DNA from: Cellulophaga sp. Hel_I_12
Lineage (GTDB): Bacteria > Bacteroidota > Bacteroidia > Flavobacteriales > Flavobacteriaceae
Direction: 5' to 3'
Length of the DNA stretch: 64,000 bases
Assembly: GCF_000799565.1 (NCBI RefSeq)
Contig: NZ_JUHB01000001.1
Location: 2,173,501-2,237,500, forward strand
The position numbers and the translations under genes are program-made. Under the pieces are notes generated by a model that saw only the letters and a program-made list of their open reading frames with translations, searched no databases and had not been told where the DNA came from. Each line of letters begins with the position of its first letter. The first letter of the stretch is position 1. Below, piece by piece: positions 53,948 through 63,464 of this stretch.

Positions 53948-54019
53948 CCATAGCATAAGTAGGTTAAGTTTATGGTAAGATTTGGGATGAAAAGGGTAGA
54001 GGAAACTCTACCCTTTTCT
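53948..54019 (+). ncRNA. Small RNA unit 4 of a four-copy array
   Basis: The head has a single C-to-T change (TTTATGG in place of TTCATGG) that leaves the CCAT/ATGG pairing intact, and it differs from the others just after the G run. The terminator is distinct: GGGTAGAG and CTCTACCC around a GAAA loop, then TTTTCTA. It starts 204 nt after unit 3 and is the copy nearest sod. Confidence 0.72.
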
Positions 54020-54029
54020 ATTTGGTATT

Positions 54030-54077
54030 ACAACACAAAAGTCCGTTTGGAATTAACCAAACGGACTTTTGTGTTGT
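54030..54077. terminator. Perfect 21-bp hairpin between the RNA array and sod
   Basis: Arms 54030-54050 and 54057-54077 are exact inverted copies around an AATTAA loop. The sod gene ends 27 nt away on the minus strand. There is no long T tract, but each arm contains TTTT on the reading strand, so it probably ends or stabilises the sod transcript and also separates it from the RNA array. Confidence 0.7.
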
Positions 54078-54103
54078 AGCTCTATTTTATTGCGATACGT
54101 AGC

Positions 54104-54712
54104 TTATTTATTCGCCGCGTATAAGGCTGATACCTTTTTCCAGTTAATCACATTAAAAAATGCAGTGATATAATCTGGTCTTCTATTTTGGTAATTTAAA
54201 TAATAAGCGTGCTCCCAAATATCTAATCCTAAAATAGGAAAACCTGTGCAGCCTACTTCTGGCATTAAAGGATTGTCTTGGTTAGGTGTAGAACAAACTT
54301 CGACCTTACCGCCTTTATGCACACAAAGCCATGCCCAACCAGATCCAAATCTTGTCCCTGCCGCCTTAGAAAATGCTTCTTTAAACGCGTCAAAAGAACC
54401 AAATGCTGCATCAATGGCAGTCGCTAAGTCTCCTGAAGGTTTTCCTCCGCCGTCGGGCGACATCACTTCCCAAAATAAAGAATGATTATAGAAACCTCCA
54501 CCATTATTACGAACAGCAGCATTACTCATGTCTAAGTTTTTCAAAATAGCTTCGATCGATTTTTTCTCTAAATCTGTGCCTGCAATTGCGTTATTCAGGT
54601 TCGTTGTGTACCCGTTATGATGTTTTGTATGGTGTATTTCCATAGTGCGAGCATCAATATTTGGTTCAAGTTCATCATATGCGTATGGTAATTTTGGTAA
54701 TTCAAAGGCCAT
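54104..54712 (-). CDS. sodB: Superoxide dismutase (Fe/Mn type)
   Basis: A 202-aa cytosolic enzyme that converts superoxide to oxygen and hydrogen peroxide. The metal ligands are visible: His in '[12 protein letters not shown]' (about residues 25-36), His in '[11 protein letters not shown]' (about 73-83) and Asp/His in '[12 protein letters not shown]' (about 158-169). Whether iron or manganese is used cannot be read with confidence. A perfect -7 box (TAACTTTG on the minus strand, 54759-54766) lies upstream. Confidence 0.95.
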   Translation of the reverse strand: MAFELPKLPYAYDELEPNIDARTMEIHHTKHHNGYTTNLNNAIAGTDLEKKSIEAILKNLDMSNAAVRNNGGGFYNHSLFWEVMSPDGGGKPSGDLATAIDAAFGSFDAFKEAFSKAAGTRFGSGWAWLCVHKGGKVEVCSTPNQDNPLMPEVGCTGFPILGLDIWEHAYYLNYQNRRPDYITAFFNVINWKKVSALYAANK

Positions 54713-54858
54713 AATTATAGTTTTTAATTAATAAATCGTTGTCTTACAAAGTTAAGACTTTCAAAAAACTAATTGCATTAATTATTTGTTAAGAACTTTA
54801 GAATCCTGATTTTAGCGTGAAATTGAACTAAGATTCCGTACTTTGTAATAAAAATAGC

Positions 54859-57800
54859 TTGCAAAATTCTTCTTATCATATTTATAGTGCCTCTGCTGGG
54901 TCTGGTAAAACCTACACCTTAACAAAAGCGTATTTAAAAATAATTCTTGCGGATGCCTCTTCTGCAAATTATAGAGAAATTTTAGCCATAACGTTTACCA
55001 ATAAGGCGGTCAACGAAATGAAAGAGCGGATATTAGGTAGTTTATTTGAATTCGGAAAAGTTCCTTTACTTGATGCTGCCAAACCCATGTTCAATGCCAT
55101 TGCAGAAGAGCTTGAAATTAGCCCAGAAATACTACAAAAAAGAGCTAAAAAATCACTTAAAGAAATTCTCCATAACTATGCTTTTTTCGATGTTTCAACG
55201 ATTGATAAATTTACGTATCGGTTAATACGAACCTTTGCAAAAGACCTACAACTACCACAAAACTTTGAGGTTATTTTAGACACATCTCTTTTGTTGAATG
55301 AAGCTGTGGCAAGATTAGTAAATAAAGCAGGTACTAACGAAGAACTTACGAAGGTATTGATACATTTCGCTTTAGAAAAAGCGGATGATGATAAAAGTTG
55401 GGATGTTTCTCTAGATATTTTTGATATGGGCAAGGAGCTTATATTTCAAGAAAAACACGAAAAGCATTTAGTACATTTTTTAGATAAAAATATTGCTGAT
55501 TTTGAAATTTTAAAAAAAACCTTAAGAAAAAAAATAAGGGAATTTGAACATACTATAACCGAAGCAGCCAAAAGTGCTTTACAGCTAATTTCAGAAAACG
55601 GACTAGAATTTACCGATTTTAAAGCTTCTTATTTTCCAAAATTTATGGTAGATGTGAGCACTTTAAAGGCTGGTGTTAACTTTGATGCTGCTTGGAAACA
55701 GGATTTCGAAAACACCACCTTATACAACAAAACATTGGCGGCAGATAAAAAGGCGACAATTGATAGCTTACACGCTAGGTTTAACGAACAATTTAGCACT
55801 ATTAAAGATCATTTTTATGCCATCGCATTCTTACGAAACGGCTATAAAAACATTGTACCATTAACGGTTTTAAATGCCTTACAAAAAGAGGTTAAAGCCT
55901 TAGAATTAGAACGTGATGAAATTCCTTTATCCACATTTAATGCCATTATATCAAAAGAAATTAAAGATCAACCTGTTCCTTTTATTTATGAACGATTGGG
56001 CGAAAAATATAAGCACTATTTTATAGACGAATTTCAAGATACTTCAGAACTGCAATGGACAAATTTAATTCCCTTAATTGGCAATGCCTTAGAAAGCACT
56101 GATGATAAAGGTAATTTAGGTTCTTTATTAGTCGTGGGCGATGCCAAGCAAGCCATTTATAGGTGGCGAGGGGGAAAAGCAGAACAATTTTTAGACCTCG
56201 TTACTAAAACCGTAAATCCGTTTGTTGTAGCACCAAAAATAGAAAATTTACCTGCTAATTATAGAAGTTATGAGGAAATTATAAAATTTAATAATGACTT
56301 TTTCACGAGCAGCAGCAGCAACCTCAATAAGCCTGCATATAGCACTTTATTTCAAGAAGGAAATCAACAGGAAATTAATCATAAAAAAGGAGGCTTAGTA
56401 CAATTAAACTTTATCGAAGAAGCTAGTGAAAAGCAGCCTAACGAACTTTACTGTGAAGAGGTTTTAAAAACGATTCATTCCCTCTTGGAAAAAAATTATG
56501 CCTTACGTGATATTTGTATTCTTGTTCGGGATAAAAAAAACGGAATTTTATTAGCAAATTATCTAAGTGAACAAGGAATTCCTATTATATCCTCGGAAAC
56601 TTTACTTTTAAAGAATTCGGATAAGGTAAGTTTCTTAATTCATCTTTTAAATTTTAGTCTCAATCCCGAAGATTTTGAAGCGGCTTTTGCTATACTTTAC
56701 TTTTTAAAAGGAGAGTCAGACGATTTACATTCCTATTTAGCTTCAAATTTAAAGCAACTTGAAAAGCATTTAGACCTAGCCTTTGGCTTTAGTCTTACCA
56801 AATTTAGAACCTTATCGGTTTTCGATGGGTTTCAACAAGCCATAAAAGCCTTTGCTTTAGCAGAAGATGAGCCTGCTTATATTACCTATTTATTAGATGA
56901 AATATTAGATGTGGAATACAAGAAAGGAAGTAGCGCCGCATTGTTTTTAGACTATTGGGAAAAGAAAAAGGAGACCTTAAGCATTAGTGCTCCACAAGGT
57001 ATGGAAGCCGTTCAGATTATGACCATCCATAAATCAAAAGGACTCGAGTTTCCTGTTGTTATAGTTCCGTTTGCCAATGCACATATATATAAGGATATAA
57101 AACCAAAAATGTGGCTACCGGTGCCCGAAGAAGATTTTAATGGTTTTAAAGAACTTTTAATAAACAAGAACAAAGAGGTTGTTCAGTATGGCGCGTACGC
57201 TAATAATCTCTACGAAATAGAGCAACAACACCTAGAACTCGATGCCTTTAATGTTCTTTACGTGGCATTAACGAGGGCTGTAAAAAGCTTGTACGTCATC
57301 ACTGAAAAAAAATTAGATAGTAAAAGTAAAAAACCAAACCTTGATTATTATTCAGGGCTCTTTATGCAATATTTAATGGATAAAGGTCTTTGGAAAGAAG
57401 ACCAATTAGTTTATGATTTTGGCAGATTACCAGCCGCCAATATGGTTTCAGCTAAAAACAATAAACAACAAAGTATTCCATTTCCATATTCCTATAAAGA
57501 ACGAGCGAGCTTTAAAATATTGGCGAAATCAGGAATGCTATGGGACACGACTATGGAAGCTGCCTTATTGAAGGGAAATACGGTTCATACCATTTTGAGT
57601 TTAATACATACCCATGCTGATATCACCCCTTGTTTTGATAATTTAGTGAGCTCAGGAGAATTGAACCAAGAAGATGTAAGCGCTTTAAAACAAAAAATAT
57701 TAATGATCATTCAACACCCTAAATTAGTTGAATTTTATAGTGCCGATAAAATTATCAAAAATGAAAAAGACATAATCGATAAAAATGGTATAATTTTGCG

Positions 57801-57984
57801 TCCTGACAGACTCGTTTTTGAGGGAGATGAAGTGACCATTATCGATTATAAAACAGGAAGACGAAATATTTCCTATAAAGATCAGATTGATTCGTATGCT
57901 TTAGCCCTTGAAGCAATGAATTATAAAATAAATAATAAAATCATTGTATATATTAACAATGAAATAACTCCAGAATTTATATAA
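54859..57984 (+). CDS. addA: AddA-like helicase-nuclease (UvrD superfamily)
   Basis: 1041 aa. It is an ATP-driven DNA helicase with a C-terminal RecB-type nuclease, part of the machine that resects double-strand breaks for recombination. Motifs are Walker A '[11 protein letters not shown]' (about residues 10-20), Walker B 'FIDEFQDTS' (about 391-399), '[14 protein letters not shown]', '[13 protein letters not shown]' and 'YVALTRA', plus the nuclease motif 'RPDRLVF...IIDYKTG' near residue 1000. The only usable start codon in the reading frame is TTG at 54859. The probable partner AddB lies 2.8 kb downstream, beyond kbl and ompA. Confidence 0.9.
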   Translation: MQNSSYHIYSASAGSGKTYTLTKAYLKIILADASSANYREILAITFTNKAVNEMKERILGSLFEFGKVPLLDAAKPMFNAIAEELEISPEILQKRAKKSLKEILHNYAFFDVSTIDKFTYRLIRTFAKDLQLPQNFEVILDTSLLLNEAVARLVNKAGTNEELTKVLIHFALEKADDDKSWDVSLDIFDMGKELIFQEKHEKHLVHFLDKNIADFEILKKTLRKKIREFEHTITEAAKSALQLISENGLEFTDFKASYFPKFMVDVSTLKAGVNFDAAWKQDFENTTLYNKTLAADKKATIDSLHARFNEQFSTIKDHFYAIAFLRNGYKNIVPLTVLNALQKEVKALELERDEIPLSTFNAIISKEIKDQPVPFIYERLGEKYKHYFIDEFQDTSELQWTNLIPLIGNALESTDDKGNLGSLLVVGDAKQAIYRWRGGKAEQFLDLVTKTVNPFVVAPKIENLPANYRSYEEIIKFNNDFFTSSSSNLNKPAYSTLFQEGNQQEINHKKGGLVQLNFIEEASEKQPNELYCEEVLKTIHSLLEKNYALRDICILVRDKKNGILLANYLSEQGIPIISSETLLLKNSDKVSFLIHLLNFSLNPEDFEAAFAILYFLKGESDDLHSYLASNLKQLEKHLDLAFGFSLTKFRTLSVFDGFQQAIKAFALAEDEPAYITYLLDEILDVEYKKGSSAALFLDYWEKKKETLSISAPQGMEAVQIMTIHKSKGLEFPVVIVPFANAHIYKDIKPKMWLPVPEEDFNGFKELLINKNKEVVQYGAYANNLYEIEQQHLELDAFNVLYVALTRAVKSLYVITEKKLDSKSKKPNLDYYSGLFMQYLMDKGLWKEDQLVYDFGRLPAANMVSAKNNKQQSIPFPYSYKERASFKILAKSGMLWDTTMEAALLKGNTVHTILSLIHTHADITPCFDNLVSSGELNQEDVSALKQKILMIIQHPKLVEFYSADKIIKNEKDIIDKNGIILRPDRLVFEGDEVTIIDYKTGRRNISYKDQIDSYALALEAMNYKINNKIIVYINNEITPEFI

Positions 57985-57986
57985 AT

Positions 57987-59180
57987 ATGTACGGTAAAAT
58001 CAAAGAGTATTTAGCAGAAGAACTTGAAAACATTAAAGAATCGGGCTTATTTAAAAAAGAACGTATTATTACAAGCGCCCAAGACGCTGTGATTAAAATT
58101 AGTACGGGAGAAGAAGTACTGAATTTTTGTAGCAATAACTATTTAGGACTTTCAGCACATCCAGATGTTGTTAAAGCAGCTAAGGACACTTTAGATAGTC
58201 ATGGTTTTGGAATGTCCTCTGTTCGGTTTATTTGTGGTACTCAAGACATCCATAAAACACTTGAAAAAACAATTGCAGATTTTTATGGCACTGAAGACAC
58301 CATACTCTATGCCGCTGCCTTTGATGCCAACGGAGGGGTTTTTGAACCTTTGTTAGGGGCAGAAGACGCTATTATTTCAGACGCCTTAAATCACGCTTCT
58401 ATCATTGACGGTGTTCGTTTATGTAAGGCGATGCGCTACAGGTATGCTAATAATGATATGGCTGACTTAGAAAAGCAACTACAACAAGCTACTAAAGATG
58501 GCGCACGATTTAAGATTATTGTTACCGATGGTGTATTTTCTATGGATGGCGTTTTAGCCCCATTAGACAAAATATGCGATTTAGCGGATACCTACGATGC
58601 CTTGGTGATGATAGACGAATGCCACGCAACTGGCTTTATAGGGGAAACAGGACGCGGAACTCTTGAAGAAAAAGGGGTGATGGGTAGAATAGATATTATC
58701 ACCGGTACATTAGGAAAAGCGCTAGGCGGCGCTATGGGTGGCTATACCACAGGAAAAAAGGAAATTATTGAAATGTTACGACAACGCTCAAGACCTTATT
58801 TATTTTCTAATTCACTAGCACCTGCTATCGTTGGTGCCTCAATCAAGGTGTTTGAGATGTTAAAAAACGATACTTCCCTACGCGATCAACTCGAAAAAAA
58901 CACAAAATACTTCAAAAAGGAGATGAAAAATGCTGGTTTTGATATTGTTGAGGGAGATTCTGCTATTGTTCCTGTCATGTTGTATGACGCAAAATTATCA
59001 CAACAAATGGCTGAACTTTTATTAGAAAAAGGAATTTATGTCATTGGCTTCTTTTTTCCAGTTGTGCCCAAAAATAAGGCGCGAATAAGGGTTCAGATAT
59101 CTGCAGCGCATAAAAAAGAACACTTAGACAAAGCAGTTTCAGCCTTTATTGAAGTGGGGAAAAAGCTTGAAATTATTTAA
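57987..59180 (+). CDS. kbl: Glycine C-acetyltransferase
   Basis: A 397-aa PLP enzyme that makes or breaks 2-amino-3-ketobutyrate from glycine and acetyl-CoA (threonine breakdown). The PLP-binding Lys is in '[15 protein letters not shown]' (about residue 244), and '[11 protein letters not shown]', '[11 protein letters not shown]' and '[10 protein letters not shown]' are typical. It begins 2 nt after the AddA stop and is probably cotranscribed with it. The usual partner, threonine dehydrogenase, is not adjacent. Confidence 0.94.
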   Translation: MYGKIKEYLAEELENIKESGLFKKERIITSAQDAVIKISTGEEVLNFCSNNYLGLSAHPDVVKAAKDTLDSHGFGMSSVRFICGTQDIHKTLEKTIADFYGTEDTILYAAAFDANGGVFEPLLGAEDAIISDALNHASIIDGVRLCKAMRYRYANNDMADLEKQLQQATKDGARFKIIVTDGVFSMDGVLAPLDKICDLADTYDALVMIDECHATGFIGETGRGTLEEKGVMGRIDIITGTLGKALGGAMGGYTTGKKEIIEMLRQRSRPYLFSNSLAPAIVGASIKVFEMLKNDTSLRDQLEKNTKYFKKEMKNAGFDIVEGDSAIVPVMLYDAKLSQQMAELLLEKGIYVIGFFFPVVPKNKARIRVQISAAHKKEHLDKAVSAFIEVGKKLEII

Positions 59181-59228
59181 ACGCAGTACTTTTCTTATGA
59201 AATGTGTTAAAAAAAACAGGAAATTGAT

Positions 59229-59259
59229 TTTGTTAATAATAGTTAACAACTTACATTTG
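59229..59259 (+). promoter_or_regulatory. Strong promoter of the OmpA gene with internal inverted repeat
   Basis: TTTG (59229-59232), a 19-nt spacer and TACATTTG (59252-59259) give the best consensus promoter of the window. The spacer region carries an inverted repeat TTGTTAA-N6-TTAACAA (59230-59249) that could be an operator. The start codon is 35 nt downstream. Confidence 0.75.
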
Positions 59260-59293
59260 CAGTTAATAAACCCTTAAACTTAAATATTATAAA

Positions 59294-60658
59294 ATGAAAC
59301 ATCTTAGCAAATTATTAGTTGTTGCCCTACTTTTTGTAGGATTTAACAGCATTCAAGCGCAAGACGAGAATAATCCGTGGCAAATAGGTTTTGGTCTTAA
59401 CGCCATTGATGTTTATCCAGCTGCTGGTACCAATGCACGTCTTGGTGACATTCCAAGTTCTTTCGGTAACGAATTTTTTAATGCAACTGATCACTGGAAC
59501 ATTCTTCCTTCTATTTCTTATGTATCTGTATCTAAATATGTAGGTAGTGGATTTTCTGTAGGCGCTAGAGGTTCTTTAAACAGAATTAGTAAATTAGGTG
59601 ACGTAGAAGTTGATGATTTATCTCACTATGCAATTGACGGTACTATAAAATATTCATTCCTTAAAAATACAGTAATCGATCCTTTCGCTGAGATTGGTGG
59701 TGGTTATACTTGGGTTGAAGAAGTTGGTTCTGGTACAGTAAATGGTGGTGTTGGTGTAAACTTATGGTTTACGGAAAACATTGGACTTACTTTTCAAACT
59801 GTATACAAGCACGCTTTTGAAGATTACGGAGTTACACATTTCCAACATTTAGCTGGTGTCAACATTAAGTTCGGTGGTACTGATACTGATGGTGATGGTA
59901 TTTATGACAAAGATGACGCTTGTCCAGAAGTTGCTGGTTTAGCTGCTTTCAACGGTTGTCCAGATGCTGATGGTGATGGTATTGAAGATAGCAAAGATGC
60001 TTGTCCTAATGTTGCAGGTTCAAAAGAAATGAACGGTTGTCCTGATACAGACGGTGATGGTGTTGCTGATAAAGATGATGCTTGTCCTAATGTTGCTGGC
60101 TTAAAAGCCTTAAATGGTTGTCCAGATGCTGATGGCGATGGTATTGCTGATAAAGATGACGCATGTCCTTCTGAAGCTGGTCCTGCTGCTAACAAAGGTT
60201 GTCCTTACCAAGATGCTGACGGTGATGGCGTTTTAGACAAAGACGATATGTGTCCAGATGTTGCTGGAACTGTAGCTAATAAAGGTTGTCCTGAAGTAAC
60301 TGAAGAAGTTCAGAAAAAATTGAATGATTATGCTAGAACTATCTTATTTGATACTGGTAAATCTTCTATTAAAGCTGAATCTACTTCTGTAATGGTTGAT
60401 ATCATTACGATCTTAAAGGAATATCCTAATTCTAAATTTACTGTAGAAGGTCATACGGATAGTGTTGGTTCAAACAAATTAAACCAAAGCTTATCTGAAT
60501 CTCGTGCACTTTCTGTAAAAGAATTTTTAGTAGAAAAAGGTATCGAAGAATTTAGATTATCTGCTGTAGGTTACGGTGAAGAGAAGCCAATCGCTTCTAA
60601 CGCTACAAGATCAGGTAGAGAGCAAAACAGAAGAGTTGAAATTAATTTAGTAAAGTAA
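59294..60658 (+). CDS. OmpA-family outer membrane protein with thrombospondin type 3 repeats
   Basis: 454 aa. The signal peptide ends near 'NSIQAQ' (about residue 22). A beta-barrel-like N-domain (about 25-195) is followed by five calcium-binding TSP3 repeats of the DxDGDGxxDxxDxCP type (about 197-335) and a C-terminal OmpA peptidoglycan-binding domain ('[20 protein letters not shown]', about 393-412, then 'REQNRRVEI'). This is one of the abundant structural outer membrane proteins linking outer membrane and cell wall. Expression should be high, given its consensus promoter and strong terminator. Confidence 0.94.
   Translation: MKHLSKLLVVALLFVGFNSIQAQDENNPWQIGFGLNAIDVYPAAGTNARLGDIPSSFGNEFFNATDHWNILPSISYVSVSKYVGSGFSVGARGSLNRISKLGDVEVDDLSHYAIDGTIKYSFLKNTVIDPFAEIGGGYTWVEEVGSGTVNGGVGVNLWFTENIGLTFQTVYKHAFEDYGVTHFQHLAGVNIKFGGTDTDGDGIYDKDDACPEVAGLAAFNGCPDADGDGIEDSKDACPNVAGSKEMNGCPDTDGDGVADKDDACPNVAGLKALNGCPDADGDGIADKDDACPSEAGPAANKGCPYQDADGDGVLDKDDMCPDVAGTVANKGCPEVTEEVQKKLNDYARTILFDTGKSSIKAESTSVMVDIITILKEYPNSKFTVEGHTDSVGSNKLNQSLSESRALSVKEFLVEKGIEEFRLSAVGYGEEKPIASNATRSGREQNRRVEINLVK
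59880..60290 (+). repeat. Five tandem TSP3-coding repeats
   Basis: Five in-frame units of about 70-80 nt encode the Asp/Gly-rich calcium-binding repeats of the OmpA protein. Units begin near 59880, 59965, 60045, 60130 and 60215. They are similar but not identical, so recombination between them could change repeat number. Confidence 0.8.
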
Positions 60659-60696
60659 TTTAATTACTGAGAATTAATTTTCAAATATTACATAGT

Positions 60697-60726
60697 AAAA
60701 AGCTCCGCAATCGCGGAGCTTTTTTT
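60697..60726 (+). terminator. Terminator of the OmpA gene
   Basis: AAAAAGCTCCGC pairs with GCGGAGCTTTTT around a short loop and runs into a T tract, 38 nt after the stop codon. The AddB gene begins 12 nt beyond it. Confidence 0.9.
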
Positions 60727-60737
60727 ATTTTTACTTC

Positions 60738-63464
60738 ATGCAAAGTTTTATTGAAGAAGTTGTAGAGACCCTTGTCAAATCTGAAAATGATATTTCTAAG
60801 CTACTCTTTGTTCTACCCAGTAAAAGAGCAGGTACGTTTCTAAAAAATAGTATTTCCAAATCAGCTCATAAAACCATTTTTGCTCCAGAAATTTATAGCA
60901 TAGAAACCTTTGTAGAAAAAATATCTGGTTTTAGCTACGCAACAAATACTGACCAACTCTTTACCCTATATCAATCGTATCTAGCCACTACGAAGGAAGC
61001 GCAAAAAGATTCGTTTTTAAGCTTCTCCAAATGGGGACAAACAATTTTACAAGATTTCAATGAAATAGATAGATACCTTGTAGATACCAATAAAATTTTT
61101 TCGCATATGTCGGCGATTCAAGAAATGAATACCTACATGCAGGGCGAAAAAACACCAATGATTCAAGATTATGTAAAATTCTGGAACTCATTAGATGCGT
61201 TATACCATCATTTCAACACCAGTTTAGCGAAGAAAAACATAGCCTCTCAAGGATTTGCCTACCGAAAAGCTTACGAGAATATTCAAAATTTTATTTCGTC
61301 TTTAAAAGAGCAAAAAATAATATTTATTGGATTTAATGCCCTTAACAAAGCCGAAGAATTCATTATCCAAGAAGTTCTTAAGACTACCAATTCTGATATT
61401 TATTGGGACCTAGATTCATATTTTTTAGAAGATACCATCCACGATGCTAGTTATTTTATTCGTCAACACAAAAAAAATTGGTCTTATTTCAATGATCACC
61501 CTTTAAAAGGGATCAGTAATCATTACCTCAGCCCAAAGAATATCCAAATTATAGGCGTACCAAAAAACATATCACAAGCTAATTATGTAGGGGATTTATT
61601 AAAGAAAATACATGTAGAAAATGCTACTTTATTAAAAAATACGGCCATAGTCTTGGGAGATGAACATCTATTAAACCCAGTTATGAATGCAATTCCTATA
61701 GAAATTGACCGTGTCAACATTACTATGGGCTACCCTATTTCTAAAACGCCTTTAGCCGGACTCTTTTCCTTGTATTTTGATTTATGGCTAGGAAAAACTA
61801 AAAACGGATGGTTTTACGAGTATGTACTCAACATACTGTCAAACCCCTACATACAGTATTTCTTAGAAGAAAATTCGAGCAGCCAAGCTATGCTCATAGC
61901 CAACGCTATAAAAACTAAAAACTGGAGCTATATAAAAAGCCAACAGCTCTATAATTTAGTAGAAGATCCAAAATTATTAAGCATTTTATTTTCTGAAAAA
62001 GACTTTTCTGTGGATGTCTTTTTAAGTCACTGCATAAAAATAATCACAGTGCTAAAAGAAAAATTTCAGACTTTAAATCAGCACTTAGAATTAGAATACT
62101 TATATCGCTTTAACGCGCTATTTCATCAAATTTTACAGCTTGTACAGGAACATACATTCATAGCAGATATAAAGTCATTGCAAAGTTTATACAAAGAACT
62201 TATAGCTACTGAAACTTTAGATTTTCAAGGCGAACCACTGCAAGGCACTCAAATTATGGGAATGCTTGAGAGTAGAAATCTTGATTTTGAAACCGTTATT
62301 ATTACCTCAGTCAATGAAGGCATATTACCTTCTGGAAAGTCAAATAATTCGTTTATTCCTTTTGATATTAAAATTAATTACGGCTTGCCTACCTACAAAG
62401 AAAAGGATGCCGTTTACACCTATCACTTTTATAGGTTGTTACAGAGAGCGAAAAATGTTTACCTCATATACAACACAGAACCTAATGTTTTGGAGGGTAA
62501 TGAAAAAAGTCGCTTACTAACTCAATTATTGACCGATGAAAACAAAAATGCAGCTATTACTGAAATTACAGCTTCAAGCCTTGTAAAAACCTCTCCGATA
62601 AAAAAGCAAAGTATTTTTAAAAATGATGCGTTGATGGCCGAAATTAAAGCCTTAGGAACAAGGGGGTTTTCACCTAGTTCATTGAGCAATTATATAAGAA
62701 ACCCAATAGATTTTTACAAAAAAAGTATCTTAAAAATATACGAAACTAATGAGGTTGAAGAAAGCGTTGCCGCCAATACCTTTGGAACTATTGTACACGA
62801 TAGCTTAGAAGATTTATACCAAAGCTTTGTTGGAAAATTTTTAGAAAAAGAAAGCTTAACAAAGCTATTAACTGAGGTGGAGAAAACCGTACAACTCAAT
62901 TTCAAAAAAACCTATGTAGAAGGAGAAATATCGACAGGTAAAAACCTTATTGCTTACCACGTAATTTTGCGGTATATTCAAAATTTCATTCAATTAGAAA
63001 TAAAAGAAGTAGCAAAGCACAAGATTAAAGTGGTGGCTCTGGAGCAAAATTTAGAACTTGTTTTTTCTGTACCCAACATTGAAGTTCCAATTAAAATTAA
63101 GGGAAAGCTCGACCGTATTGATGAGGTGGATGGCGTACTAAGAATTATCGATTACAAAACAGGAAAGGTAGAGCCTAAAAACGTAAAAATAAAAGACTGG
63201 GAAGACATCATTCTAAACTATGACATGAGTAAGGCCTTTCAACTTATGTGCTATGCCCTTCTCTATGATCAGAAAACGCCAATAACGCGTATTGAAGCAG
63301 GAATACTATCTTTCAAAAACTTAAATAAAGGTGTCTTGTTATTCAACCAAAATACTACTACTGTCATAACCCAAGACACCCTTACTGATTTTAAAAATGT
63401 TCTCTTTGAACTAATTCAAGAAATTTTTGATCCTAACATTCCGTTCACCGAAAAAGAACTATAA
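60738..63464 (+). CDS. addB: AddB-like nuclease subunit (PD-(D/E)XK superfamily)
   Basis: 908 aa, probable partner of the AddA-like helicase. The N-terminal helicase-like part ('LLFVLPSKRAGTFLKN', about residues 20-35) lacks a proper Walker A motif, so it should not hydrolyse ATP. The C-terminal nuclease domain is intact: 'FGTIVHDSLEDLY' (about 682-694) and the PD-(D/E)XK core in 'KLDRIDEV' and 'LRIIDYKTGKVEP' (about 793-812). An iron-sulfur Cys cluster, as in Bacillus AddB, is not evident. It stops one base before the stop of the opposing SDR gene. Confidence 0.85.
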   Translation: MQSFIEEVVETLVKSENDISKLLFVLPSKRAGTFLKNSISKSAHKTIFAPEIYSIETFVEKISGFSYATNTDQLFTLYQSYLATTKEAQKDSFLSFSKWGQTILQDFNEIDRYLVDTNKIFSHMSAIQEMNTYMQGEKTPMIQDYVKFWNSLDALYHHFNTSLAKKNIASQGFAYRKAYENIQNFISSLKEQKIIFIGFNALNKAEEFIIQEVLKTTNSDIYWDLDSYFLEDTIHDASYFIRQHKKNWSYFNDHPLKGISNHYLSPKNIQIIGVPKNISQANYVGDLLKKIHVENATLLKNTAIVLGDEHLLNPVMNAIPIEIDRVNITMGYPISKTPLAGLFSLYFDLWLGKTKNGWFYEYVLNILSNPYIQYFLEENSSSQAMLIANAIKTKNWSYIKSQQLYNLVEDPKLLSILFSEKDFSVDVFLSHCIKIITVLKEKFQTLNQHLELEYLYRFNALFHQILQLVQEHTFIADIKSLQSLYKELIATETLDFQGEPLQGTQIMGMLESRNLDFETVIITSVNEGILPSGKSNNSFIPFDIKINYGLPTYKEKDAVYTYHFYRLLQRAKNVYLIYNTEPNVLEGNEKSRLLTQLLTDENKNAAITEITASSLVKTSPIKKQSIFKNDALMAEIKALGTRGFSPSSLSNYIRNPIDFYKKSILKIYETNEVEESVAANTFGTIVHDSLEDLYQSFVGKFLEKESLTKLLTEVEKTVQLNFKKTYVEGEISTGKNLIAYHVILRYIQNFIQLEIKEVAKHKIKVVALEQNLELVFSVPNIEVPIKIKGKLDRIDEVDGVLRIIDYKTGKVEPKNVKIKDWEDIILNYDMSKAFQLMCYALLYDQKTPITRIEAGILSFKNLNKGVLLFNQNTTTVITQDTLTDFKNVLFELIQEIFDPNIPFTEKEL

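Noticed and set aside
53174..54019. CRISPR array
   Set aside because: Only four repeats, spacers of more than 120 nt and of unequal length, no cas genes, and each repeat carries its own terminator and promoter.
59902..60195. 97-codon minus-strand ORF with internal repeats
   Set aside because: A shadow of the TSP3 repeats of the OmpA gene; its repeats follow from those of the real gene.
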